Part shown: one piece after another, positions 42,656 through 50,640 of the stretch
Layout: the number at the start of each line of letters is the position of its first letter
Numbering within the stretch: the stretch's first letter is position 1
From: Janthinobacterium sp. 17J80-10
GTDB taxonomy: Bacteria > Pseudomonadota > Gammaproteobacteria > Burkholderiales > Burkholderiaceae_D
Assembly: GCF_004114795.1 (NCBI RefSeq)
Contig: NZ_CP035311.1
Span: 1,550,001 to 1,614,000 of the forward strand
Direction: 5' to 3'
Length of the DNA stretch: 64,000 nucleotides
Notes under the pieces: model-generated
What the model was told of the DNA's origin: nothing
The model's input: the letters and a program-made list of their open reading frames with translations, nothing else
Database searches by the model: none
Position numbers and translations under genes: made by a program

Positions 42656-44005
42656 TCAGGCCGCTGCGCGTTGCAGCTTCTGCACGGTATTCGGATTGCC
42701 GGGGCGGTCGAGCCCAAGGTTTTCCCGATACGTCTTTCCCTGATATTCCGTCCTGAAGATGCCGCGACGCTGTAATTCCGGAACGACGAGTCGGGTGAAA
42801 TCCTCGAAACCCTGCGGCAGGTAGGGCGGCACCACATTGAAGCCGTCGGCGCCACGTTCGGCGAACCATTGCTCGATCAGATCAGCGACTGTCTTGACCG
42901 AGCCGATCGCCTGCAAGTGGCCGCGCGCGACACGGAAGCGCAGAACCAACTGGCGGATCGTCAGGTTTTCACGGCGCGCCAGTTCCAGCTGCTGCTGGAA
43001 GCGGCCCTTGCCATTTTCGCCGGACTGGTAGGGCAAATCCGGCAGGGGCCCGTCGAGCGGATATTGCGACAGATCGAAGCCGCCAAATTCAAGATTGCTG
43101 AAATCAACCAGATCCTGCAATTCGCCGAAGCGGTCCTGCGCTTCCTGGTCGGATTCCGCCACCACGACCGACAGGCCGGGTGTGATCTTCAACTGGTCTT
43201 CGCTGCGGCCGTACTTGGCCATGCGGCCCTTCACATCGGCATAATAGGCTTGCGCCACGCCGAGCGAGGTTGCCGAGCAATACGTCATTTCAGCGACGCG
43301 CGCCGCGAATTCGCGGCCGGTTTCGGAATTGCCTGCCTGGACAAAGACCGGATAGCCCTGGATCGGACGGGGGAAGTCGAGCAAGCCCTCGGAGGAATAA
43401 TATTTACCTTCGAAATTGACCGGATGCGCGGATTGCGGATCGTAGAACTGGCCTGCGGCGCGATCGGGATGGTCGAAGGCGTCATCGTCCCAGCTATTCC
43501 ACAGCGCCTTTGTCAATTCGACGAATTCCTCGGCGCGTTCGTAGCGTTCTGCGTGGCTGCGGGGTTCCTTCAGGCCGAAGTTTTTGGCGGTATGGTCGCC
43601 GAAGGAGGACACCACGTTCCAGCCGGCACGGCCGCCGCTGAGGTGGTCAAGCGAAGTCATCTTGCGCGCCAGATGATAGGGATGGTCGTAATTGGTATTG
43701 ACGGTGGCGACCAGGCCGATATGCTTCGTTACAGCGGCGATCGCGGACAACAGGGTAAACGGCTCGAACTGGTAGCTGGCGCCGCTGCGACCGGTGTCCG
43801 GCGTGATCTTGCCGGAACGCCCGATGAAGTCGGCAATGAAAAACGTGTCGAATTTGGCTGCTTCTGCCAGCCTGGCTGCCTTCAGCCACCATGCAAGATC
43901 AGGGCGGCCATTGTCGGTTGAACTGGGATGCCGCCAGCCGGCAGGATGGTGCCCGAAGCGTTGCAGGAAAACGTTCAATACGAGTTGGCGCTTGTTATTG
44001 CTCAC
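42656..44005 (-). CDS. DszA/NtaA/SnaA-family FMN-dependent monooxygenase
   Basis: 449 residues. Opening KRQLVLNVFLQRFGHHPAGWR, then FFIADFIGRSG, VATVNTNYDHPYHLARK, AGWNVVSSFGD, GYPVFVQAGNS and closing RRGIFRTEYQGKTYRENLGL, all family landmarks. Paralog of the enzyme at 11022-12365. It lies between an aldolase-like gene (114-base gap without clear features) and the YejBEFA genes, linking a peptide-type importer to an oxygenase. Confidence 0.88.
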   Translation of the reverse strand: MSNNKRQLVLNVFLQRFGHHPAGWRHPSSTDNGRPDLAWWLKAARLAEAAKFDTFFIADFIGRSGKITPDTGRSGASYQFEPFTLLSAIAAVTKHIGLVATVNTNYDHPYHLARKMTSLDHLSGGRAGWNVVSSFGDHTAKNFGLKEPRSHAERYERAEEFVELTKALWNSWDDDAFDHPDRAAGQFYDPQSAHPVNFEGKYYSSEGLLDFPRPIQGYPVFVQAGNSETGREFAARVAEMTYCSATSLGVAQAYYADVKGRMAKYGRSEDQLKITPGLSVVVAESDQEAQDRFGELQDLVDFSNLEFGGFDLSQYPLDGPLPDLPYQSGENGKGRFQQQLELARRENLTIRQLVLRFRVARGHLQAIGSVKTVADLIEQWFAERGADGFNVVPPYLPQGFEDFTRLVVPELQRRGIFRTEYQGKTYRENLGLDRPGNPNTVQKLQRAAA

Positions 44006-44119
44006 GGTGTTGCTTTCTCAATAGTCGACAAAAATTCGGAGCAGCAGGCGCTTCGGCGCGCCCAGTGCTCCGAATACAACAGGCATCGAGCCTGCCTGGC
44101 TAATCAGCCGCAATAAAAA

Positions 44120-44788
44120 TCAGCCGCTATAGGCCTTGGATTTCTCCAGCAGTCCGGTGCGCTTCCATTGCAGCTCCAGGGCGCCAGGGGTATACACCTG
44201 GGCGCCGCCGATCTGTTCGGCCAGCGCCTGATAGCGGGCCGCTTCTTCCACGAACAGGATGGTTTCGGCGGTCTTGATGATGCCCTTGCCCCAGAAATTG
44301 GCGCCGCCATTGGATTCCAGCAGTGCAGGTGGCGGTGCCAGTTCAGGATGCTTGTCCAGCCGTTCGCTGATCACTTCAAGAACGCTGCGGGTGCGTTCCA
44401 GGTGGTTTGGAATTTCCCGCGCCAGGAGATGGCGCGCGGCAGCAACGTACAGGATCGGAAACGGCTTGTGCGCCAGCGACCAGGCAGACAGGTAACTGGT
44501 GTGCACATGGATCGCGGTATCGGCATCCAGTCGCGCCTCGTTCAGGATCGAGCCCTTGGCTTCGGAGAATTTCGACAGGCCGATGGTTGGCGCCTGGTCG
44601 CGCGCGAGGCCGCCGGGAAAACGGATCGACAGCAGCAGGTCGTGGCCCGGGACGCGATGGGAAATATGGAAGGTCAGGCTGGCCGACAGCGTGCCGTTCT
44701 GGCGCAATACGTTGAAGGCATGAATGGCATCGGCCTTGGCTTCGTCTACATAGGAAACCAGGTCGATATCGGAAAGTTGGTCAGACAT
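44120..44788 (-). CDS. Class II aldolase/adducin-like protein (paralog 4)
   Basis: 222 residues. HVH in AIHVHTS provides the metal pair; the NHG position reads NGG in LLESNGGANFWG. Two stretches common to paralogs 1 and 3 (IPGED and the IGGSR end) are changed to VPGHD and IGGAQ. It follows DszB-like paralog 6 by 26 bases. Confidence 0.8.
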   Translation of the reverse strand: MSDQLSDIDLVSYVDEAKADAIHAFNVLRQNGTLSASLTFHISHRVPGHDLLLSIRFPGGLARDQAPTIGLSKFSEAKGSILNEARLDADTAIHVHTSYLSAWSLAHKPFPILYVAAARHLLAREIPNHLERTRSVLEVISERLDKHPELAPPPALLESNGGANFWGKGIIKTAETILFVEEAARYQALAEQIGGAQVYTPGALELQWKRTGLLEKSKAYSG

Positions 44789-44814
44789 GTTGATGCTCCT
44801 TGTGTTTTGCGCGT

Positions 44815-45894
44815 TCAGGCGGCAAGTTGGGTGGAAAATTCGGTTGCGTGCGGCTGCTGCTCGACCAGCTTGTGTGCGGCGGCGAGCGGCTCCCGGACGA
44901 TCCAGTCGTTGACATCAAAATCGGCTTTCAGGTATCCCCAGTCGCGCAGGAAGTTTTTTTGCACTTCGAGGCCGGCGATGTATTCGGCTGACAATTTCGG
45001 CGTGAAGGACAGGTGGACATCGCTGCCGTGCGATGCCAGCACGTCGGCGGCATCGCCGCCGCTGTCGGCAGTCAGCAGCGTTGCGACGTCATGGGGATTT
45101 TTTGCTGCCCAGTTGGCGGTACGCAGCAGCACGGCAAGATAGCGCGCCACAATATCCGGGTGGCGATCGAGGAAGGCGCGATCGACCGTGATTGGACGTG
45201 GCGTACCGTTATTGACACGGGCCAGAGGGTCGGGCAAGTCGTTGATGTTGAGGATCTGGTGGAAGCGCGGATCCTGCGCGGTACGATAGCCGCGCGCAAA
45301 ACGCAAGAAAATCGCATCCACATAACCGGTCTCGAGCGCTCTGCTCACGACATCAGGGTGCTCGCCGTTGGCGCGCTGCGCAGAATCGCGCACTTTGTGG
45401 TCGGGCACTTCGATATGCACGAAGCTGACTTGCTCCGGTGTCAGTCCTGCCAGCGACAATGCCGTGGCAAACCCATGCTGCGCCGCGCCACGCTGGAAAT
45501 CGATCAGGGCGTTGCGATGCAGCGGCACGCCGAGGCGCTTGCCCTTCAGGTCTGCGATCGAATTGATGCCGCTGCCGGCGCGCACCAGGATGCCCTGGTA
45601 TTCATCGAGCCAGGTGATGCCGACGACGACGGTATCACTGCCGCCCGCCTTGGCCCAGATTGGGGGGATATTGCCGCCTTCGCGGAACATGCCGCTCTGC
45701 CCGTGATGATAGTGCGAGTTGCGCACTTCCAGGCTGTCGGAGTCACGCAGCGAGTGCAGCACCGTGCCGCCTCGCGCGAATTCCGCCTGCAGCCAGGACT
45801 TGCGTATCGCCAGCGCTGAAGCGGTCGCGGCTCCGCAGCGGGTGTACCAAAGTTCAACCGGATTGCCTTGTGGTGATGCGCTCTGCTGAGTCAT
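44815..45894 (-). CDS. DszB-like desulfinase family protein (paralog 6)
   Basis: 359 residues from the ATG at 45894 (MTQQSASPQ), which has GGGGA upstream; the frame reaches 45939, but that part lies over the promoter. Cys20 in YTRCGAA lacks the following proline of the other copies. His61 in NSHYHH and Arg71 before EGG are kept. First gene of a long operon running to 36355, starting 38 bases after its predicted sigma-54 transcription start. Confidence 0.8.
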   Translation of the reverse strand: MTQQSASPQGNPVELWYTRCGAATASALAIRKSWLQAEFARGGTVLHSLRDSDSLEVRNSHYHHGQSGMFREGGNIPPIWAKAGGSDTVVVGITWLDEYQGILVRAGSGINSIADLKGKRLGVPLHRNALIDFQRGAAQHGFATALSLAGLTPEQVSFVHIEVPDHKVRDSAQRANGEHPDVVSRALETGYVDAIFLRFARGYRTAQDPRFHQILNINDLPDPLARVNNGTPRPITVDRAFLDRHPDIVARYLAVLLRTANWAAKNPHDVATLLTADSGGDAADVLASHGSDVHLSFTPKLSAEYIAGLEVQKNFLRDWGYLKADFDVNDWIVREPLAAAHKLVEQQPHATEFSTQLAA

Positions 45895-45943
45895 GTGAGT
45901 TCCCCTGAGATGAATGTCGATCTTGTCGTGGCGGAACACATCA

Positions 45944-45958
45944 GCAAACTTCGGGCCA
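45944..45958 (-). promoter_or_regulatory. Sigma-54 promoter for the 45894-36355 operon
   Basis: Minus strand TGGCCC-GAAGT-TTGC. Expected start near 45932. Confidence 0.7.
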
Positions 45959-46031
45959 GGCCTTCTTCAACCGGTTATCGGGTCTGGCAAGGCCTGAGAA
46001 CGCGCAAATCGTCCAATTCCCTGGTTTTTTC

Positions 46032-46230
46032 GCGCGGATTTCAGCACCGGTTGTTAGGAAATAAACAGTGCCGCAGTCGCGCTGTTGGGTTTGACGCATT
46101 GCGGGGAGCGCCTGACACGCGGCGATGGGCCGGCGGGATTTTCCATGGATCGCGATACCAATTGATTGATTGTGAGAATGCAACATCTTCTGCGCGGATT
46201 TGTGCAGTCTTGCTGATTTCGCTACATGAG
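46032..46230. promoter_or_regulatory. Shared control region between divergent sigma-54 promoters
   Basis: The gap between the divergent operons contains degenerate forms of the activator palindrome: a copy near 46032 keeps only AGCA, one near 46193 reads TGCGCGGATTTGTGCA, and one near 46212 keeps only TGCT. The first two share CGCGGATTT, which also occurs near 1742 upstream of another sigma-54 promoter. No gene is visible in 45895-46365. Confidence 0.35.
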
Positions 46231-46277
46231 GATCAAGGATTTTTCAGTGTTTGTCGGGATACAGGACGTTTTCTGTG

Positions 46278-46292
46278 TGGCATGAATCCTGC
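46278..46292 (+). promoter_or_regulatory. Sigma-54 promoter for TonB receptor 3
   Basis: TGGCAT-GAATC-CTGC. Expected start near 46304, about 62 bases before the ATG at 46366. This argues against the longer frame starting at 45895. Confidence 0.75.
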
Positions 46293-46365
46293 GGAGATGG
46301 CATCAGCTTCTTGTTCAATTCCATGCCCGTCTACCCTTATCCCGAATCAGGAAAGAAGAATATTC

Positions 46366-48765
46366 ATGTCAAGTTATGCCGCAAATGATCAGTGCATCCC
46401 CACTGCGAAGAAAACCGCCCCGCGATTAAATTTGCGTCGTACGCTGCTTGCGCAAGCCGTTGCGCAAGCGTGCATCGCCAGTCTGGCCGGGACAGTCCTG
46501 GCTGGCAGCGCCTATGCCGCCGATGTAGACAAGCCCAGGCTCAAGCTCAAAGCAAATCAGGAAGAGACCGCCAACGTCCTGAATAGCGTGGTGGTCACTT
46601 CACAAAAGCGCGAAGAAAACATTGAAGATGTACCGTTGCCGATCACGGCAATTACCGGCAACGCCATTCTCGAAAAAAACATCACCACGTCGGCGGATAT
46701 CGAACGACTGGCGCCTAACTTGTCTGCGCAATCATCCGGCGGCAGGGCGTCGAAGCCGCGTTGGTTCCTGCGCGGAATTGGTACCAATGACCCCAATGCC
46801 AACAACGAAGGGCCGCTCGGCATCTATGTCGATGAAGTCGTCGTTGGTCTTCAGGGTAATCAGAATTTCCCGATCTTCGACCTCGAGCGCGTTGAGGTCT
46901 TGCGGGGCCCTCAGGGCACGTTGTGGGGCAAGAACAATACCGGCGGTGCGATCCATTTTGTATCCAAAAAGCCGACCATCGACAATGAGGGTTACACCAA
47001 GGTTGGCGTTGGCAATTACGGTTCGCGGACGGTCGAAGGCGCATTTGGCGGTGCCATTCACGATGAAGTCGTGGCAGCACGTGGATCCTTTTATTATGAA
47101 AAAGGCGATGGCTGGTCGAAAAACCTCGCTTCCGGTGAAAACGGGCCATCTCTGCAGGATTTTGCCGCACGCTTCCAGGTTCTTGCCAATCCGACGCCTG
47201 ACCTCGAAGCCTTGCTGAGCATTCGCTTGCGTCAGCGTGATGGTGGCAATACCCCGACCAAGCTGGTTGGCGCAACCAGCGTTGGCGGCGTCACCACCCC
47301 TAACGTCAATGGTGCGATTGCGCAGGGTGGCGGCCTTTACGTTCCGCCGTATGGCGCCAATCCGACGGCGACCAGTGAATACTGGGCAGGTGACGGTTAC
47401 AACAAACAGGATTCAAATGGCGCGACATTAAAAGTGAACTGGGAATTGGGTCAGCTCACGCTGACTTCTATCACCGCATTTGATAACTCCACCGGGAAGA
47501 GCTATTCTGCGGTTGGCAATCCGCCCGGCACCACGCTCGACCAAAGCAGCTCGCGGGGGACCGATTCGTCGCGCCAGGTCACCCAGGAATTGCGCCTGAG
47601 TTCGCCCAGGGATCAGCGCCTGAGCTGGATTGCCGGCGCATACTATTACAATCAGAATGCCCGTGTGAACAATCAGGGAGCGCGTTTCAACAATACCGAG
47701 CAATACACGGAAAGCTCATGGGACCAGGACTCGATCAGTACGGCGCTGTTCGGCAATGTCCGTTATGCGGTGACGGACAAGGCTGCCGTCACGCTGGGAT
47801 TGCGCCACACGCGCGAACGCAAGAATATCGTGGAAACAGCGCTGACTGCCACCGATAATGCGGGCGGTGCCAACGTCGTGTTCAACAATGCGAATGCATG
47901 GTGGCTGCCCGGTGCTGTCACCGGAACTGCCGTGGTGGCGGCGCAACAGCTGTCAAGTGCCGCCAACTGGACGAAAACCACCTGGGATATTACGCCGGAA
48001 TACCGCTTCAGCAAGGATTTGCTGGGTTATGCCAGGGTGGCAACCGGCTTCCGTTCCGGCGGCTTCAACCAGTCCATTGTTAACAACAGCATCCGCCAGA
48101 CCAATCCGGAAACGATCGTCGATTACGAACTTGGGCTCAAATCCAGCTGGCTGGATGGGCGCGTGACGGCCAACATCGCAGCGTTCTATTACGATATCAA
48201 GAATCTGCAACTCAACATTCAGCAGATCGTGCCGGGTACCACCATCACCAGCACCGCTGGCAGTTCTGATGGCAATATCAAGGGGATCGAGCTGGAAGTC
48301 CAGGCATTGCCGACCGAACGCCTGCGCATCGGCGCCGGCCTGGGTCTGCTGCGTTCCGGGTACACCGACTTCATCTACAGTGTCGGCCCAGTTCAGCTGA
48401 ATGCCAGCGGCAATGAGTTTTATCGTACGCCGCGCGTCTCGTTGCGCCTGGATGCCGAGTATCGTATTCCGCTGACGACTGGTGGGGAAGTGCTGCTTGG
48501 AACTGACTGGTCTTATCGCAGTCACATCTTCCACAATGCGACCGTGCAGAACGATCCGATCCAGGAAACTCCGGCCTACTGGAACGGCAACCTTCGTGTG
48601 GGCTACCTGACCGCCAACAAGAAGACGCAGGTCACCGCGTTTGTTAATAATGTGACGGACCAATCCAGCAAGGTGCTGTCGCAGATCGTCAACACGCGCG
48701 GTGTATTCCCGACCAGCTTTGCGCCGCCACGCCAATACGGTGCGCAGGCGACAATTTATTATTGA
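46366..48765 (+). CDS. TonB-dependent outer-membrane receptor (3)
   Basis: 799 residues from the ATG at 46366, which has AGGAAAG upstream and a signal peptide after it (LLAQAVAQACIASLAG, cleavage near AYA-AD). The plug has VEVLRGPQGTLWGKNNTGG; the barrel ends YGAQATIYY. The ligand is presumably an organosulfur compound. Followed by the second heterodimeric exporter, as receptor 1's operon is followed by the first, so a receptor-plus-exporter block seems to have been duplicated. Confidence 0.88.
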   Translation: MSSYAANDQCIPTAKKTAPRLNLRRTLLAQAVAQACIASLAGTVLAGSAYAADVDKPRLKLKANQEETANVLNSVVVTSQKREENIEDVPLPITAITGNAILEKNITTSADIERLAPNLSAQSSGGRASKPRWFLRGIGTNDPNANNEGPLGIYVDEVVVGLQGNQNFPIFDLERVEVLRGPQGTLWGKNNTGGAIHFVSKKPTIDNEGYTKVGVGNYGSRTVEGAFGGAIHDEVVAARGSFYYEKGDGWSKNLASGENGPSLQDFAARFQVLANPTPDLEALLSIRLRQRDGGNTPTKLVGATSVGGVTTPNVNGAIAQGGGLYVPPYGANPTATSEYWAGDGYNKQDSNGATLKVNWELGQLTLTSITAFDNSTGKSYSAVGNPPGTTLDQSSSRGTDSSRQVTQELRLSSPRDQRLSWIAGAYYYNQNARVNNQGARFNNTEQYTESSWDQDSISTALFGNVRYAVTDKAAVTLGLRHTRERKNIVETALTATDNAGGANVVFNNANAWWLPGAVTGTAVVAAQQLSSAANWTKTTWDITPEYRFSKDLLGYARVATGFRSGGFNQSIVNNSIRQTNPETIVDYELGLKSSWLDGRVTANIAAFYYDIKNLQLNIQQIVPGTTITSTAGSSDGNIKGIELEVQALPTERLRIGAGLGLLRSGYTDFIYSVGPVQLNASGNEFYRTPRVSLRLDAEYRIPLTTGGEVLLGTDWSYRSHIFHNATVQNDPIQETPAYWNGNLRVGYLTANKKTQVTAFVNNVTDQSSKVLSQIVNTRGVFPTSFAPPRQYGAQATIYY

Positions 48766-48772
48766 TCGGGTT

Positions 48773-48800
48773 TGGCTGGCACTGCCTGTTGTGCCAGCCA
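48773..48800 (+). terminator. Inverted repeat after TonB receptor 3
   Basis: TGGCTGGCAC, eight bases, GTGCCAGCCA, beginning eight bases after the stop. No T-run, so termination would be partial and the exporter may be read through; no separate sigma-54 promoter was found for the exporter. Confidence 0.45.
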
Positions 48801-48855
48801 GTTTCACATGCCGGCAATTGCGCGTTGCACATGCGGCATGATCTTTCGAGTGCTG

Positions 48856-50640
48856 ATGAAAAATTCCTCCCCCCTGTGGCGCTGTCTGGCGCTATACCGT
48901 CTGATGCCGTGGCGATTCTCGCTCACGGCATTGTTGTTTATCCTGTTTAACCTCAGTCTCGCCTGGCAGCAATGGCTGATCGGCCGAGCCGTGCATGATG
49001 TTGAGTCAGGGCATGCCGCGGTGCGGCTTGCCGATGGCAGCCTCGACTTGTCGGTGATACGGTTCTGGCTGATCCTCCTGATTGCAGTCGTGCTTGGTCG
49101 CGCGATCCTGCAATATCTGGGAGGCGTGATGGCGCTGGTCATTGGCCAGGAACTGCTGTCCATTTTGCGCCAGAGGATTTTGCTGCAGGTGCAAAGACTC
49201 GATCTTGCGTATCACTGGCGCCACGGGGTCGGTGAAATCGTCACCCGCACCACGCGCGACGCTGACAAGGTGCGCGATGCGCTGATCAATTTCTGGCGGC
49301 AGGTGTTCGAAGCCGGCCTGGTATTGCTGGCCTCCGTCGGCTTGCTGTGCTGGTATCACCCCTGGCTGGCAGTGGTGCCGCTCCTGCTCACCTTAACCGG
49401 CATCAGCATTTTTATTTTTCAGACCGACCATCTGGTGGCGCTGGATCGCGCGGTAGGCGATGCTTACGACCGCGTCAATCAGGATCTGAGCGAGGGTGTC
49501 AATGGCGTGCGGGTCATCAAGTCGTTCGGCCTGGAGCAGCGCCGCACGGACATCTTCACCGCGCACGTGGCAAGCTTCATGCATCAGGCCCGTGCGGCGC
49601 TGGCCTATTCGGCGTCGCGGATTCCCATTCCACAGGTGGTGGTTGCGCTGAGCCATGTGTGGATCCTGGCGTTCGGCGCCCACCTGGTGCAGCAGGGGCA
49701 ACTGAATATCGGTGAACTGGTCGCATCTTTGTTAGTTGCCAACACGCTGGTGTTTCGCATCGAAGGGGTTGGCCGCGTCATGCAGGTATTTGCCGATGCG
49801 CGTTCGTCGGCTGCCAGGATCTGGGAATTGCTGGATGCAGAGCCAGCGATTCAGCCTGGCAGAAAGACGCTTCCCGATGGCCCGCTCGGACTGCGCTTGT
49901 CTGACGTCGGCGTCAATGCGCTGGGCGATGGCGCGTCCATCCTGCAGCAATGTAATTTCGAAGTTGCGCCCGGTGAGGTCGTCGCGGTGATCGGCACTAC
50001 CGGAGCCGGTAAAAGCACGCTGGCCGGGCTGTTGCCGCGTTTGCTCGAACGCAGTGAAGGCGCAGCGCTGGTCGGTTCGCCCTGGGCTGGCTGGCAAGAT
50101 ATCCACGATGTCAGCCTGGATGAGTTGCGGCGCAAGGTTCATGTCGTGCCGCAGGAGAGCTTCCTGTTTTCCGATACGCTGGAAGCCAACCTCAGGCTGG
50201 GTAATCCCCAGGCCACGGAACAGGACTTGCGCGACGCATTGGCGCTGGTGTCTGCCGGCGATGTTCTGGAACGGCTGTCGGACGGTTTTGCGACCCGTCT
50301 CGGCGACCGTGGCATCACGCTGTCGGGTGGGCAGCGTCAGCGCATCTGCCTGGCCCGTGCCCTGCTGGCGAAGCCGGCAATTCTGGTGCTCGACGATGCC
50401 ACCAGCGCACTCGATGCCCTGACTGAGCGTACCGTGCTCGACAACTTGCGGCAGTTGCGGACCGACAGCGGCCATAAGGTGACCGTGGTGCTCATCGCCA
50501 GCAAGCTGTCGACGATCTTGCTGGCCGATCGTGTCGCCCTGCTGGCGCAGGGACGCATCGTTGCCGAAGGCACGCATGCAGTGCTGGCGGCGAGCAGCGC
50601 CGATTACCGCGATCTGTTGGGGGTGGAACATGGCAAATGA
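48856..50640 (+). CDS. Heterodimeric ABC exporter, degenerate-site subunit (pair 2)
   Basis: 594 residues from the ATG at 48856, where similarity to the pair-1 subunit begins (RCLALYRL followed by RF and a first helix). As in pair 1, Walker B has Asp for the catalytic Glu (LVLDDA) and the switch His is Ser (IASKLS), while Walker A (GTTGAGKST) and the signature LSGGQ are normal. The frame is open upstream to 48772, but that part overlaps the inverted repeat. Confidence 0.85.
   Translation: MKNSSPLWRCLALYRLMPWRFSLTALLFILFNLSLAWQQWLIGRAVHDVESGHAAVRLADGSLDLSVIRFWLILLIAVVLGRAILQYLGGVMALVIGQELLSILRQRILLQVQRLDLAYHWRHGVGEIVTRTTRDADKVRDALINFWRQVFEAGLVLLASVGLLCWYHPWLAVVPLLLTLTGISIFIFQTDHLVALDRAVGDAYDRVNQDLSEGVNGVRVIKSFGLEQRRTDIFTAHVASFMHQARAALAYSASRIPIPQVVVALSHVWILAFGAHLVQQGQLNIGELVASLLVANTLVFRIEGVGRVMQVFADARSSAARIWELLDAEPAIQPGRKTLPDGPLGLRLSDVGVNALGDGASILQQCNFEVAPGEVVAVIGTTGAGKSTLAGLLPRLLERSEGAALVGSPWAGWQDIHDVSLDELRRKVHVVPQESFLFSDTLEANLRLGNPQATEQDLRDALALVSAGDVLERLSDGFATRLGDRGITLSGGQRQRICLARALLAKPAILVLDDATSALDALTERTVLDNLRQLRTDSGHKVTVVLIASKLSTILLADRVALLAQGRIVAEGTHAVLAASSADYRDLLGVEHGK

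Noticed and set aside
44006-44119. Possible sigma-54 promoter before the DszA-like gene at 44005
   Set aside because: A GG-N10-GC spacing can be found on the minus strand, but both boxes deviate strongly from consensus, and the region is inside an operon with a good upstream promoter.
48766-48855. Sigma-54 promoter before the second heterodimeric exporter
   Set aside because: Several GG and GC pairs are present, but none has the ten-base spacing; the exporter is more likely read through from the TonB receptor.
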